This document shows, piece by piece, positions 18,963 through 28,880 of a stretch of DNA of 64,000 bases. The stretch spans positions 1 to 64,000 of the forward strand of contig JADKDE010000002.1 in the NCBI GenBank assembly GCA_016718505.1, read 5' to 3'. The position numbers and the translations under genes were made by a program. Under the pieces are notes generated by a model that saw only the letters and a program-made list of their open reading frames with translations, did not search any database and was not told the DNA's origin. The stretch comes from Saprospiraceae bacterium (GTDB lineage: Bacteria > Bacteroidota > Bacteroidia > Chitinophagales > Saprospiraceae). Within the stretch, counting starts at the first letter, position 1. Every line of letters begins with the position of its first letter.

Positions 18963-20700
18963 CGGCAAGTGGCGGCGGCACGTACGCGTGGAGCAATGGC
19001 CCTACGACGGCGGCAAATACGGTAAATTCAGCGAACACTTATACGGTAACGGTAACAAATAATGGCTGTACGAGCACAGCCCAATCAACAGTAACCCTAA
19101 CAACGGTAACCGCAACGATCAGCGGAGCGACGACCTTGTGTAGTGGCGGCAGCACGATATTAACAGCCTCAGGCGGCGGTACGTATGCGTGGAGCAATGG
19201 CCCTACGACTGCAGCAAATACGGTAAATTCAGCGAACACTTATACGGTAACGGTAACGAACAATGGCTGTACGAGCACGGCACAATCTACGGTGACGATA
19301 ACAACCACAACGGCCTCAATCACTGGAGCCACCACGATGTGCGTTGGCGGCAGCACGATATTGACGGCCTCAGGCGGTGGCACATACGCGTGGAGCGACG
19401 GAGCAACAACTGCCTCAACAACGGTAAATTCAGCGAACACCTATACGGTAACGGTCACGAACAATGGCTGTACGAGCACGGCACAATCTACGGTGACGAT
19501 AACAACGACGACGGCTTCGATCAGTGGAGCCACGACGATGTGTGTCGGCGGCAGCACAATCTTGACAGCTAGTGGCGGTGGTACATACGCGTGGAGCGAC
19601 GGAGCAACAACGGCCTCAACAACGGTAAATGCAGCGAACACCTATACGGTAACGGTAACGAACAATGGCTGTACTAGCACGGCACAATCTACGGTGACGA
19701 TAACAACCACAACGGCCTCAATCACTGGAGCCACGACGATGTGTTTCGGTGGCAGCACAATCTTGACAGCTAGTGGCGGTGGTACATACGCGTGGAGCGA
19801 CGGAGCAACAACGGCCTCAACAACGGTAAATGCAGCGACCACTTATACGGTAACGGTAACGAACAATGGTTGTACGATCACGGCACAATCTACGGTGACG
19901 ATAACGACGACGACGGCGTCAATAGCGGAGCCACGACGATGTGCGTTGGTGGCAGCACGATATTGACGGCCTCAGGAGGTGGCACATACGCTTGGAGCGA
20001 CGGAGCAACAACTGCCTCAACAACGGTAAATGCAGCGAACACCTATACGGTAACGGTAACGAACAATGGTTGTACGAGCACGGCACAATCCACGGTGACG
20101 ATAACAACGACGACGGCTTCGATCAGTGGAGCCACGACGATGTGTTTCGGTGGCAGCACGATATTAACGGCATCAGGAGGTGGCACGTACGCGTGGAGCG
20201 ACGGAGCAACAACGGCCTCAATAACGGTAAATGCAGCGAACACTTATACGGTAACGGTAACGAACAATGGCTGTACAAGCACAGCCCAATCGACTGTAAC
20301 CCTAACAACGGTAACCGCAACGATCAGCGGAGCGACGACGATGTGCGCAGGCGGCAGCACGATATTAACGGCATCAGGAGGTGGCATGTACGCGTGGAGC
20401 GACGGAGGAACAACGGCCTCAACAACGGTAAATGCAGCGAACACTTTTACGGTAACAGTAACAAATAATGGCTGTACGAGCACGGCACAATCTACGGTGA
20501 CGATAACAACGACGACGGCTTCGATCAGTGGAGCCACGACGATGTGTGTCGGCGGCAGCACGATATTGACGGCCTCAGGCGGTGGCACATACGCGTGGAG
20601 CGACGGAGCAACAATGGCCTCAACAACGGTAAATTCAGCGAACACCTATACGGTAACGGTCACGAACAATGGCTGTACGAGCACGGCACAATTAACCATT
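18310..20700 (+). repeat. Coding tandem array, 201-bp units, about 12 copies
   Basis: The GCGACGACC landmark recurs at 18327, 18528 and 18729, exactly 201 bp apart, and units continue to about 20700. Each encodes a 67-residue module (ISGATTMCVGGSTILTASGG ... TYTVTVTNNGCTSTAQSTVT). Units differ mostly by synonymous third-position changes, with variants TLCSGG, TMCVGG, TMCFGG and TMCAGG. Two units lost one base at the same motif (TCAATCAGC), near 18915 and 19925. Confidence 0.8.
18791..19966 (+). CDS. Open frame inside giant adhesin 2: 201-bp repeat modules
   Basis: The first 37 residues are out of frame with the protein; from SGATTLCSGG on, the frame gives about five and a half Ig-like modules. 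It ends after the one-base loss near 19925 (GCGTCAATAGCGG). Same protein as its neighbours. Confidence 0.6.
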   Translation: MEQWPYDGGKYGKFSDHLYGDGHKQWLYEYRTINGNHNTDRLISGATTLCSGGSTVLTASGGGTYAWSNGPTTAANTVNSANTYTVTVTNNGCTSTAQSTVTLTTVTATISGATTLCSGGSTILTASGGGTYAWSNGPTTAANTVNSANTYTVTVTNNGCTSTAQSTVTITTTTASITGATTMCVGGSTILTASGGGTYAWSDGATTASTTVNSANTYTVTVTNNGCTSTAQSTVTITTTTASISGATTMCVGGSTILTASGGGTYAWSDGATTASTTVNAANTYTVTVTNNGCTSTAQSTVTITTTTASITGATTMCFGGSTILTASGGGTYAWSDGATTASTTVNAATTYTVTVTNNGCTITAQSTVTITTTTASIAEPRRCALVAARY

Positions 20701-21732
20701 ATGGATTTAACAATCACAGCAGGAGGAAGCGTAACCCAGCCGACGTGTGGACAAAACAATGGCTCTATTAGCGTCACCCCAAGCACAGGAGTAACCTATG
20801 CATGGACAGGCGGTTTGAGTGGACAAAATCCATTGAATGTAGGCCCAGGAACTTATACGGTAACGGTAACAGAAACGGCATCGGGCTGTATAACCAGCAC
20901 GGACTTTACGGTTAATGCATCAACCAATATCACAGCAGGAGGAAGCGTAACGCAACCGACGTGTGGACAAAACAATGGCTCTATTAGCGTCACCCCAAGC
21001 ACAGGATCGACCTATGCATGGACAGGCGGTTTGACTGGACAAAATCCATTGAATGTAGGCCCAGGAACTTATACAGTAACAGTAACAGTAACAGAAACGG
21101 CATCGGGTTGTATAACCAGCACTGACTTTACGGTAAATGCGTCAACCAATATCACAGCAGGAGGAAGCGTAACACAACCGACGTGTGGCCAAACCAATGG
21201 CTCCATCAGCGTGACACCAAGCACAGGAGCGACCTATGCGTGGACAGGCGGTTTGAGTGGACAAAATCCATTGAATGTAGGCCCAGGAACTTATACGGTA
21301 ACGGTAACAGAAACGGCATCGGGCTGTATAACCAGCACGGACTTTACGGTTAATGCATCAACCAATATCACAGCAGGAGGAAGCGTAACGCAACCGACGT
21401 GTGGACAAAACAATGGATCCATCAGCGTCACCCCAAGCACAGGATCGACCTATGCATGGACAGGCGGTTTGAGTGGACAAAATCCATTGAATGTAGGCCC
21501 AGGAACTTATACGGTAACGGTAACAGAAACGGCATCGGGCTGTATAACCAGCACGGACTTTACGGTTAATGCATCAACCAATATCACAGCAGGAGGAAGC
21601 GTAACGCAACCGACGTGTGGACAAAACAATGGATCCATAAGCGTCACCCCAAGCACAGGATCGACCTATGCATGGACAGGCGGTTTGAGTGGACAAAATC
21701 CATTGAATGTATACCAGGAACTTATACGGTAA
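19792..21732 (+). CDS. Open frame inside giant adhesin 2: junction of the two repeat arrays
   Basis: This frame holds the last four 67-residue modules and passes at about 20700 into the 72-residue modules (ITAGGSVTQPTCGQNNGS ... PLNVGPGTYTVTVTETASGC). One 72-residue unit has a two-codon insertion (TV) from an extra ACAGTA at about 21085. The frame is lost at about 21710, where GTAGGCCCAGG reads GTATACCAGG. Confidence 0.6.
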   Translation: MERRSNNGLNNGKCSDHLYGNGNEQWLYDHGTIYGDDNDDDGVNSGATTMCVGGSTILTASGGGTYAWSDGATTASTTVNAANTYTVTVTNNGCTSTAQSTVTITTTTASISGATTMCFGGSTILTASGGGTYAWSDGATTASITVNAANTYTVTVTNNGCTSTAQSTVTLTTVTATISGATTMCAGGSTILTASGGGMYAWSDGGTTASTTVNAANTFTVTVTNNGCTSTAQSTVTITTTTASISGATTMCVGGSTILTASGGGTYAWSDGATMASTTVNSANTYTVTVTNNGCTSTAQLTIMDLTITAGGSVTQPTCGQNNGSISVTPSTGVTYAWTGGLSGQNPLNVGPGTYTVTVTETASGCITSTDFTVNASTNITAGGSVTQPTCGQNNGSISVTPSTGSTYAWTGGLTGQNPLNVGPGTYTVTVTVTETASGCITSTDFTVNASTNITAGGSVTQPTCGQTNGSISVTPSTGATYAWTGGLSGQNPLNVGPGTYTVTVTETASGCITSTDFTVNASTNITAGGSVTQPTCGQNNGSISVTPSTGSTYAWTGGLSGQNPLNVGPGTYTVTVTETASGCITSTDFTVNASTNITAGGSVTQPTCGQNNGSISVTPSTGSTYAWTGGLSGQNPLNVYQELIR

Positions 21733-22379
21733 CGGTAACAGAAACGGCATCGGGCTGTATAACCAGCACTGACTTTACGGTAAATGCATCAACCAATATC
21801 ACAGCAGGAGGAAGCGTAACGCAACCGACGTGTGGACAAAACAATGGATCCATAAGCGTCACCCCAAGCACAGGATCGACCTATGCATGGACAGGCGGCT
21901 TGACTGGACAAAATCCATTGAATGTAGGCCCAGGAACTTATACAGTAACAGTAACCGCAAAGGCATCCGCTTGCATAACCAGCACTGCCCTAACGGTAAA
22001 TGCGCCGACCAATATCACAGCAGGAGGAAGCGTAACGCAACCAACATGTGGGCAAAACAATGGCTCTATTAGCGTCACCCCAAGCACAGGATCGACCTAT
22101 GCATGGACAGGCGGTTTGACTGGACAAAATCCATTGAATGTAGGCCCAGGAACTTATACAGTAACAGTAACAGAAACGGCATCGGGTTGTATAACCAGCA
22201 CTGACTTTACGGTAAATGCGTCAACAAATATCACAGCAGGAGGAAGCGTAACACAACCGACATGTGGACAAACCAATGGCTCTATTAGCGTGACACCAAG
22301 CACAGGAGTAACCTATGCGTGGACAGGCGGGTTAAGTGGACAAAACCCATTAAACGTAGGCCAGGAACTTATACAGTAA
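21615..22379 (+). CDS. Open frame inside giant adhesin 2: 72-residue modules, continued
   Basis: After about 34 out-of-frame residues, the frame reads three 72-residue modules. One differs from its sisters by VTAKASACITSTALTVNAPT in place of VTETASGCITSTDFTVNAST. It ends at a one-base loss in CCC of GTAGGCCCAGG near 22361. Confidence 0.55.
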   Translation: MWTKQWIHKRHPKHRIDLCMDRRFEWTKSIECIPGTYTVTVTETASGCITSTDFTVNASTNITAGGSVTQPTCGQNNGSISVTPSTGSTYAWTGGLTGQNPLNVGPGTYTVTVTAKASACITSTALTVNAPTNITAGGSVTQPTCGQNNGSISVTPSTGSTYAWTGGLTGQNPLNVGPGTYTVTVTETASGCITSTDFTVNASTNITAGGSVTQPTCGQTNGSISVTPSTGVTYAWTGGLSGQNPLNVGQELIQ

Positions 22380-23890
22380 CAGTAACAGAAACGGCATCGG
22401 GCTGTACAACCAGCACTGACTTTACGGTAAATGCATCAACCAATATCACAGCAGGTGGAAGCGTAACACAACCGACATGTGGACAAAACAATGGCTCTAT
22501 AAACGTCACCCCAAGCACAGGATCGACCTATGCATGGACAGGAGGTTTGAGTGGACAAAATCCATTGAATGTAGGCCCAGGAACTTATACAGTAACAGTA
22601 ACAGAAACGGCATCGGGCTGTATATCCATCACGGACTTTACGGTTAATGCATCAACCAATATCACAGCAGGAGGAAGCGTAACTCAACCAACATGTGGGC
22701 AAACCAATGGTTCCATCAGCGTGACACCAAGCACAGGAGTAACTTATGCATGGACTGGCGGGTTAAGTGGACAAAACCCATTAAACGTAGGCCCAGGAAC
22801 TTATACAGTAACAGTAACAGAAACGGCATCGGGCTGTACAAGCAGTACAAGCTTTACAGTTAATGCGTCAACCAATATCACAGCAGGAGGAAGCGTAACA
22901 CAACCGACATGTGGACAAAACAATGGCTCCATCAGCGTGACACCAAGCACAGGAGTAACTTATGCATGGACTGGCGGGTTAAGTGGACAAAACCCATTAA
23001 ACGTAGGCCCAGGAACTTATACAGTAACAGTAACAGAAACGGTATCAGGCTGTACAAGCAGTACAAGCTTTACGGTAAATGCGTCAACCAATATCACAGC
23101 AGGAGGAAGCGTAACACAACCGACGTGTGGCCAAACCAATGGCTCCATCAGCGTGACACCAAGTACAGGATCGACCTATGCATGGACAGGCGGTTTGAGT
23201 GGACAAAATCCATTGAATGTAGGCCCAGGAACATATACGGTAACAGTAACAGAAACGGCGTCGGGCTGTACATCAAGCACGGACTTTACGATTAATGCGT
23301 CAACCAATATCACAGCAGGAGGAAACGTAACGCAACCAACATGTGGGCAAACCAATGGTTCCATCAGCGTGACCCCAAGCACAGGATCGACCTATGCATG
23401 GACTGGCGGCTTGAGTGGACAAAATCCATTGAACGTAGGCCCAGGAACTTATACGGTAACAGTAACAGAAACGACATCGGGTTGTACATCAAGCACGGAC
23501 TTTACGATTAATGCGTCAACCAATATCACAGCAGGAGGAAGCGTAACGCAACCAACATGTGGGCAAACCAATGGCTCCATCAGCGTGACACCAAGTACAG
23601 GATCGACCTATGCATGGACAGGCGGTTTGAGTGGACAAAACCCATTGAATGTAGGCCCAGGAACTTATACAGTAACAGTAACAGAAACGGTATCGGGTTG
23701 TACAAGCAGTACAAGCTTTACAGTTAATGCTTCGGCAAGTATTACAGCAGGAGGAAGTGTATTGCAACCAACGTGCGGATTGGATAATGGCTCCATCAGC
23801 GTGACCCCAAGCACAGGATCGACGTATGCATGGACAGGAAGTTTGAGTGGACAAAACCCATTGAACGTATACCTGGAACTTATACAGTAA
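22319..23890 (+). CDS. Open frame inside giant adhesin 2: 72-residue modules, final set
   Basis: The frame contains seven modules. The Thr/Ser segment after the Cys shifts from ITSTDFTVN to SSTSFTVN and SSTDFTIN, and the last unit is divergent (VLQPTCGLDNGS). It ends where GTAGGCCCAGG reads GTATACCTGG near 23866, the same kind of break as at 21710. Confidence 0.6.
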   Translation: MDRRVKWTKPIKRRPGTYTVTVTETASGCTTSTDFTVNASTNITAGGSVTQPTCGQNNGSINVTPSTGSTYAWTGGLSGQNPLNVGPGTYTVTVTETASGCISITDFTVNASTNITAGGSVTQPTCGQTNGSISVTPSTGVTYAWTGGLSGQNPLNVGPGTYTVTVTETASGCTSSTSFTVNASTNITAGGSVTQPTCGQNNGSISVTPSTGVTYAWTGGLSGQNPLNVGPGTYTVTVTETVSGCTSSTSFTVNASTNITAGGSVTQPTCGQTNGSISVTPSTGSTYAWTGGLSGQNPLNVGPGTYTVTVTETASGCTSSTDFTINASTNITAGGNVTQPTCGQTNGSISVTPSTGSTYAWTGGLSGQNPLNVGPGTYTVTVTETTSGCTSSTDFTINASTNITAGGSVTQPTCGQTNGSISVTPSTGSTYAWTGGLSGQNPLNVGPGTYTVTVTETVSGCTSSTSFTVNASASITAGGSVLQPTCGLDNGSISVTPSTGSTYAWTGSLSGQNPLNVYLELIQ

Positions 23891-24109
23891 CAGTAACAGA
23901 AACGGCGTCGGGCTGTACAAGCAGTACAAGCTTTGTAGTAAATATATCGACGAATTTAATCGCCTCAATTACTGGAAACTTGAGCATATGTGCAGGATCG
24001 AATGCGACCCTAAGTGGCACTGGAGGAACGACCTATACGTGGAGTGATGGTTTTGTAGGCAATCCAAATATTGTAAGTGTGGCAGGTACCTATACGGTGA
24101 GCGTCAGCG

Positions 24110-26005
24110 ATGGCGTTTTGCGTATCTACGAGCAGTGTTGAGGTAGTAAACATAGCGAGTGTAAGTGTAAATATAACGGGGCCGTCATCCATATGTCCAG
24201 GTGGAAGCCAAACATTGAGTGTAGGAGGAGGCTTTAGCCAATATAATTGGTCAACTGGAGGTACAAGCAATATGATAGTAGTGAATGCGGCAGGATTTTA
24301 TACAGTGACGGTAACGAATGCAAGTGGATGTAAGGGAACCTCGAGCAAAGAAATTATAGAAACGGTGGTTACACCACCAAGTATAACACCAGCATCACCA
24401 GTTTTATGCCCAAGCAGCGTAGTAGTGTTGGATGCGGGATCAGGCTATAGTGGGTATATTTGGAGTACAGGATCGAGTTCAAGAACGACGACTGTAAATA
24501 TGGCAGGTACCTATACTGTAACGGTAACCCAGGGCGGATGTCAAGCGACAGGCGAGGTAGTAGTGACTGCAAGTACGTTGGTACCGCCAGTGATAACACC
24601 ATCACCAGTGGTATTGTGTCCAGGCGAAGTCGAGACGATAGATGCGGGATCAGGTTATAATACGTATGTATGGAGTACGGGAGCAGTGAGCCAATCGATC
24701 AATATAACAACGGGAGGTACATACCGAGTGACGGTAGGAGATGGCGAGTGTACAGCAGTAGGAAGTTTGACGGCGACAAATGGATTATCTCCGACACCGA
24801 GTATATCACCAATAACTGCAGCCATATGCGCAGGCTCGAGTATAGAATTGGTAGCAGATAGTGGCTATAGCAGCTATGAATGGTCAACAGGAGACAATGT
24901 GGATAGAACGACGGTGAATATGGTAGGAACCTATACAGTTACGGTGACGAATGCGAATGGCTGTAAAGGGACATCGAGTCGTCAAGTTGTGTTGAGTGCG
25001 GGCTTAAATCCAAGTATAACACCAGGCAATCCGCAGATTTGTTTGGGTTCAGATGTAGAGTTGGATGCAGGCTCGGGATATGCAACATATAGTTGGTCAG
25101 AAGGCTCTGGCAGTCAACAAATAACAGTTTCGATTGCAGGATTTTATACAGTGACGGTGACGAATGTGTCTGGCTGTAGTGGAACGACGAGTGTAGAGGT
25201 GATACAGAGTGCTTCGTTGGCACCTGTAATAAATCCAGCGGTACCATCAATCTGCTCAGGATCTAGCGTAGTATTGGATGCTGGGAATGGTTATGATACC
25301 TATGAATGGAGTGTCGCAGGCCAAATGAGTCAGACCTTAACGGTATCGATGTCAGGAACCTATACGGTAACGGTAACACGAGGCGGCTGTAGTGGAACAT
25401 CGAGTGTAGTAGTTCAAAACGTACCGAACCCAGTAGCGGGAATAACTGGAGATATGAGTATTTGTTCAGGTCAAACCACGCAGCTGGTGGCGACGGGAGG
25501 TAGTGGCTACGATTGGAGTGAAGTGGGCAATAGCACCAATACATTGACGATAAATCCAACGACGACGACGGTATATACGGTAACAGTGACGAATAATGGG
25601 TGTAGAGGAACAACGAGTGCCACGGTAGTAGTGAGGCCAGCGATACAAAGTACGTCCAGTTTGACGCATACACGATGCGGGCAGAGTAATGGACAGATAA
25701 ATTTAACAGTGAGTGGGGGCGCAGGAGGCTATACGTATAGATGGAATCCAAATTTGGGAAATCTAGAGGATCCAAGCAATTTGGCAGCAGGAGGTTATGC
25801 ATTGACGATAACGGATGCGATAGGCTGTACCTTTAGGGGCAGTTATGATATAACGCCATCTGAAAGTTTGCAGATCACCACTTTCCCAACAGGAACGTTG
25901 TGTAATCAGCAAAATGGAAGACTGGACGTATTCCCAACCAATGGCCAAGGAGTTTATACATATGTATTGCCGCCATATCCAACGAATACCACGGGCGAGT
26001 TTTGA
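24110..26005 (+). CDS. Open frame inside giant adhesin 2: divergent Ig-like repeats into SprB repeats
   Basis: This 631-residue frame has modules of the form SICPGGSQTLSVGGGFSQYN and VVLDAGSGYSGYIWSTG ... GTYTVTVT, much less alike than the upstream arrays. From about residue 520 it has SprB-type repeats (THTRCGQSNGQINLTVSGG ... ALTITDAIGC). It ends at a slip near 25995. Confidence 0.6.
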   Translation: MAFCVSTSSVEVVNIASVSVNITGPSSICPGGSQTLSVGGGFSQYNWSTGGTSNMIVVNAAGFYTVTVTNASGCKGTSSKEIIETVVTPPSITPASPVLCPSSVVVLDAGSGYSGYIWSTGSSSRTTTVNMAGTYTVTVTQGGCQATGEVVVTASTLVPPVITPSPVVLCPGEVETIDAGSGYNTYVWSTGAVSQSINITTGGTYRVTVGDGECTAVGSLTATNGLSPTPSISPITAAICAGSSIELVADSGYSSYEWSTGDNVDRTTVNMVGTYTVTVTNANGCKGTSSRQVVLSAGLNPSITPGNPQICLGSDVELDAGSGYATYSWSEGSGSQQITVSIAGFYTVTVTNVSGCSGTTSVEVIQSASLAPVINPAVPSICSGSSVVLDAGNGYDTYEWSVAGQMSQTLTVSMSGTYTVTVTRGGCSGTSSVVVQNVPNPVAGITGDMSICSGQTTQLVATGGSGYDWSEVGNSTNTLTINPTTTTVYTVTVTNNGCRGTTSATVVVRPAIQSTSSLTHTRCGQSNGQINLTVSGGAGGYTYRWNPNLGNLEDPSNLAAGGYALTITDAIGCTFRGSYDITPSESLQITTFPTGTLCNQQNGRLDVFPTNGQGVYTYVLPPYPTNTTGEF

Positions 26006-26433
26006 ATATGACATCAGGTAATTACGTATTGACGGTAACCGATGGCTTAGGCTGTAGGACGACGACAAGCGTCGTGATTGCACCATCGAGTTTACCGAGC
26101 TTTACAGCGACAAGCACTCCAACTCGATGTGGATTGAACGATAATGGACAGATATTGATTACAAGTTCAGGAGGACCTATGCCGCATTTGTTCAACATAG
26201 GTGATGGGAATGGATTTGTGCCAGACCGTCAGTTTGACTTTTTAGCTTCAGGAACATACCGAGTATCTATATCGGATGCCAATGGCTGTATCAATACCCA
26301 AACTGTACAAGTAGCAAGTTCTGTAGCAATGAGTCTGAATACGACATCTACGGGAACTCGATGCGATGATCAACAGGAACGATCAGAATCCAAGTTGGAG
26401 GAGGCGGCACACAGCCATATACATTTGACATAG
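26002..26433 (+). CDS. Open frame inside giant adhesin 2: SprB-type repeats
   Basis: This short frame continues the SprB-type repeats: ASGTYRVSISDANGCINTQT and SLNTTSTGTRCDD. It is lost near 26375. The protein goes on in the frame that gives GTIRIQVGGGGTQPYTF and then joins the open frame at 26478. Confidence 0.5.
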   Translation: MNMTSGNYVLTVTDGLGCRTTTSVVIAPSSLPSFTATSTPTRCGLNDNGQILITSSGGPMPHLFNIGDGNGFVPDRQFDFLASGTYRVSISDANGCINTQTVQVASSVAMSLNTTSTGTRCDDQQERSESKLEEAAHSHIHLT

Positions 26434-26477
26434 GTAGCGCCAGTCAAGTCGGTATCACGGCAAATAATTATACATTC

Positions 26478-27353
26478 ATGACATTGGCAGCAGGCACCTA
26501 TACAGTAACGGTGACGGATTTCTGGGGCTGTACAGCGATAAGACAGACGACGGTGACCTCGCCAAGTGGTTTGACGGCATCTACGAATACGACAAACGCA
26601 CAATGCAGTAGGACAGATGGAAGTTTACAAGTATCGACAATGGGTGGCACAAGTCCATTTACTTATACGCTTCAAGGCGGTACACAAAATGGAACGGGCT
26701 TGTTCACTAATTTGGGGTCAGGAAGCTACGCCGTAACGGTACAAGACAGAGATGGATGTAGTTTTGTGACGAATGGAGCGGTTGGAAATGCTAGTGGTCA
26801 AACAATAACTGGAGTAAATACAAGCGTAGCAAAATGTACGAGTTCGACGGGAGGATTGAGTATCCAAGTTAGTGGAGGACTAAGCCCATATACGTATGTG
26901 GTAACGGGTCAAACACCAAATAGCACGGGAATATTCACAAATCTAAGTACGGGAATGTATGGATTGACGGTTACCGACCAATCTGGTTGTGTGGCAGTGA
27001 GTACCGCCCAGATCAATTCAGTGAATGGAATGAGTTTGAATAGCAGTATAATCAACACGAGTTGTGGCTTGAACAATGGTCAATTAGACGTATCGGTGAT
27101 AGGTGGAATGGCACCATACACCTATGTGATGAGTGGACCAGGCGTTGCACCGCCGTATATAGACTTAGGCTCAGGCACATATAGCGTGACGGTAACGGAT
27201 GCGAATGGCTGTGTTCGAGAATTGACAAATCTAACCGTAGGAGTATCGACCGCGTTGAATGGCAGCTTGAGTATCGTGTCGGCTACGTGTGGACAAAGCA
27301 ATGGATCTATCAGCGTAGTAAATCTCAATGGAGGAATCAAATTATACCTATAG
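26478..27353 (+). CDS. Open frame inside giant adhesin 2: SprB-type repeats, continued
   Basis: Repeats of about 75 residues: NAQCSRTDGSLQVSTMGGTS, then TYTLQGGTQNGTGLFTNLGS and SYAVTVQDRDGC. This is the pattern Pfam calls SprB repeat (recognised by eye). It ends at a slip near 27345. Confidence 0.55.
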   Translation: MTLAAGTYTVTVTDFWGCTAIRQTTVTSPSGLTASTNTTNAQCSRTDGSLQVSTMGGTSPFTYTLQGGTQNGTGLFTNLGSGSYAVTVQDRDGCSFVTNGAVGNASGQTITGVNTSVAKCTSSTGGLSIQVSGGLSPYTYVVTGQTPNSTGIFTNLSTGMYGLTVTDQSGCVAVSTAQINSVNGMSLNSSIINTSCGLNNGQLDVSVIGGMAPYTYVMSGPGVAPPYIDLGSGTYSVTVTDANGCVRELTNLTVGVSTALNGSLSIVSATCGQSNGSISVVNLNGGIKLYL

Positions 27354-27840
27354 CATGGGAACGCCACAGACAACCGGCGTATTCAATAATCTAGGCTCAG
27401 GCTCCTATGATATAACGGTGAATGATAGCCAGGGCTGTATATTGGTGATGAACGGCCAAGTGAACTCGGGCAGTACTTTGACGTTGACGAGCAGCAGCAG
27501 CCCAGCCAGTTGTGGACAAAATAATGGATCATTGACATTGGTAGGCCAGCAAGGCCAAAGCCCATACCGATATTTTATAACAGGAAGAGAAGAGGCGACT
27601 GGAGTGTTCAATAATTTAGGATCAGGAACTTACAGCGTGACGGTACAAGATGCGCAGTTGTGTTCAGTGACAGGTCAGGTGGTAGTAGGCGTATTGAATG
27701 GTCCAGACGTGAACATAACGAATCTAACACAGACGAGCTGTGGTAGGAACAATGGAAGTTTCCAAGTGAGTACGATAAGCGGCAATGGACCATTTAGATA
27801 TGATATAGGAACAGGATCTGTGACGGATTCATCTTTGTGA
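27328..27840 (+). CDS. Open frame inside giant adhesin 2: SprB-type repeats, continued
   Basis: Two SprB-type repeats (SSSPASCGQNNGSLTLVG, TGVFNNLGSGTYSVTVQDAQ). It ends near 27828 after GSVTDS, where the next frame continues with VNLASGNYTVTITDANGC. Confidence 0.5.
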   Translation: MEESNYTYSMGTPQTTGVFNNLGSGSYDITVNDSQGCILVMNGQVNSGSTLTLTSSSSPASCGQNNGSLTLVGQQGQSPYRYFITGREEATGVFNNLGSGTYSVTVQDAQLCSVTGQVVVGVLNGPDVNITNLTQTSCGRNNGSFQVSTISGNGPFRYDIGTGSVTDSSL

Positions 27841-28880
27841 ATTTAGCCTCAGGAAACTATACGGTAACGATAACAGACGCCAATGGCTGTGCCATCACCC
27901 GAGGTGTACAAATCAATGGCTCAAACAACCTGACGCAGACAGTAGGAGTTGATTCGTCGGGCTGTACAGTACCAAGTGGAGTAATCAGAATAAGTGGATT
28001 GAACGGTCAGTCTCCATATACCATAAGCAGTACGAGCGGGGTAGTGGTTGGACAGAATATCAGTATGTTGAGTGCTGGTAGCTATAACTTCTCAGTGACG
28101 GACAATTTGGGCTGTAGCGTAGTAGGAATAGGCATAGTACCACAGACGGTAGCACCGACGGCAACGGCTCAGGCGGATAGCAGCAGTTGCGGGATGATGA
28201 ATGGACGAATAACGGTGAATGCAAGTGGGGTAAATGGCCCGATGCAATATACGATAGGAGGTGCCTTACAGAGTACGAATGTATTTGGCAATCTAGCAGC
28301 TGGAACGTATGGAGTGACGGTAGTGGATGGCTTAGGTTGTACAACGAGCATGGTAACGCAAGTTTACAATCAGAATGGTCCAAATGCCAGCACAACGGTA
28401 AGTGCATCTACGTGCAACCAGACAAATGGAAGCATCACAGTAGTGGTCGTAGGTGGAGAAATGCCTTATGACTTTGACTTTGGAGGTGGTTCGCAATCGA
28501 ACAATCAGACGAATGTCGGCTCAGGAAATTACTTGATAACGGTGACGGATAATCAAGGGTGTACGACGACGGTTGGCGCGATTGTGACAAATATAGGAGG
28601 CCCGAGTGCTACGGCAATAAGCGATAGTACCTCGTGCGGAGGAATCAATGGCAGCATCACGGTAACGGCGACTCAAGGCACGCCGCCATACAGTTACAGC
28701 GTAGTACCTGGACAAAATCAAACCAGCAATGTGTTCACGAATTTGGGCAATGGCAACTATATTATAACGGTGACGGATGCGAATGGCTGTGTGACGACAG
28801 CGCAGGCGACGATAGCGTCGATCAGCATCGTGTCGATCGTGAATATCATTCCGCAGGATGTCGATAACTGGAGGCAATAA
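27837..28880 (+). CDS. Open frame inside giant adhesin 2: SprB-type repeats, continued
   Basis: Four SprB-type repeats (DSSSCGMMNGRITVNASG, GNLAAGTYGVTVVDGLGC, SASTCNQTNGSITVVVVGG, TSCGGINGSITVTATQG). The true frame passes near 28862 into the last open frame (DVSITGGNNGSA). Confidence 0.55.
   Translation: MNLASGNYTVTITDANGCAITRGVQINGSNNLTQTVGVDSSGCTVPSGVIRISGLNGQSPYTISSTSGVVVGQNISMLSAGSYNFSVTDNLGCSVVGIGIVPQTVAPTATAQADSSSCGMMNGRITVNASGVNGPMQYTIGGALQSTNVFGNLAAGTYGVTVVDGLGCTTSMVTQVYNQNGPNASTTVSASTCNQTNGSITVVVVGGEMPYDFDFGGGSQSNNQTNVGSGNYLITVTDNQGCTTTVGAIVTNIGGPSATAISDSTSCGGINGSITVTATQGTPPYSYSVVPGQNQTSNVFTNLGNGNYIITVTDANGCVTTAQATIASISIVSIVNIIPQDVDNWRQ

Larger units (their letters stand above)
20702..23945 (+). 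repeat. Coding tandem array, 216-bp units, 15 copies
   Basis: The landmark ACAGCAGG(A/T)GGAA occurs at 20716, 20932, 21154, 21370, 21586, 21801, 22017, 22233, 22448, 22664, 22880, 23096, 23312, 23528 and 23744. Spacing is 216 bp, with one 222 (a six-base insertion) and two 215 (one-base losses). Each unit encodes 72 residues with one conserved Cys pair (QPTCGQ and SGC). Identity between units is high enough that recombination between them, or assembly collapse, could change copy number. Confidence 0.85.

Noticed and set aside
18440..20645. A series of 66-residue open frames on the minus strand, one per 201-bp unit
   Set aside because: They are mirror products of the tandem coding repeat on the plus strand. 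They lack start signals and hydrophilic protein character, and their even length simply equals the repeat period.
17236..23945. CRISPR-like appearance of regularly spaced repeats
   Set aside because: Whole units repeat with no unique spacers, the period is 201-216 bp and everything is in a coding frame with Ig-like modules.
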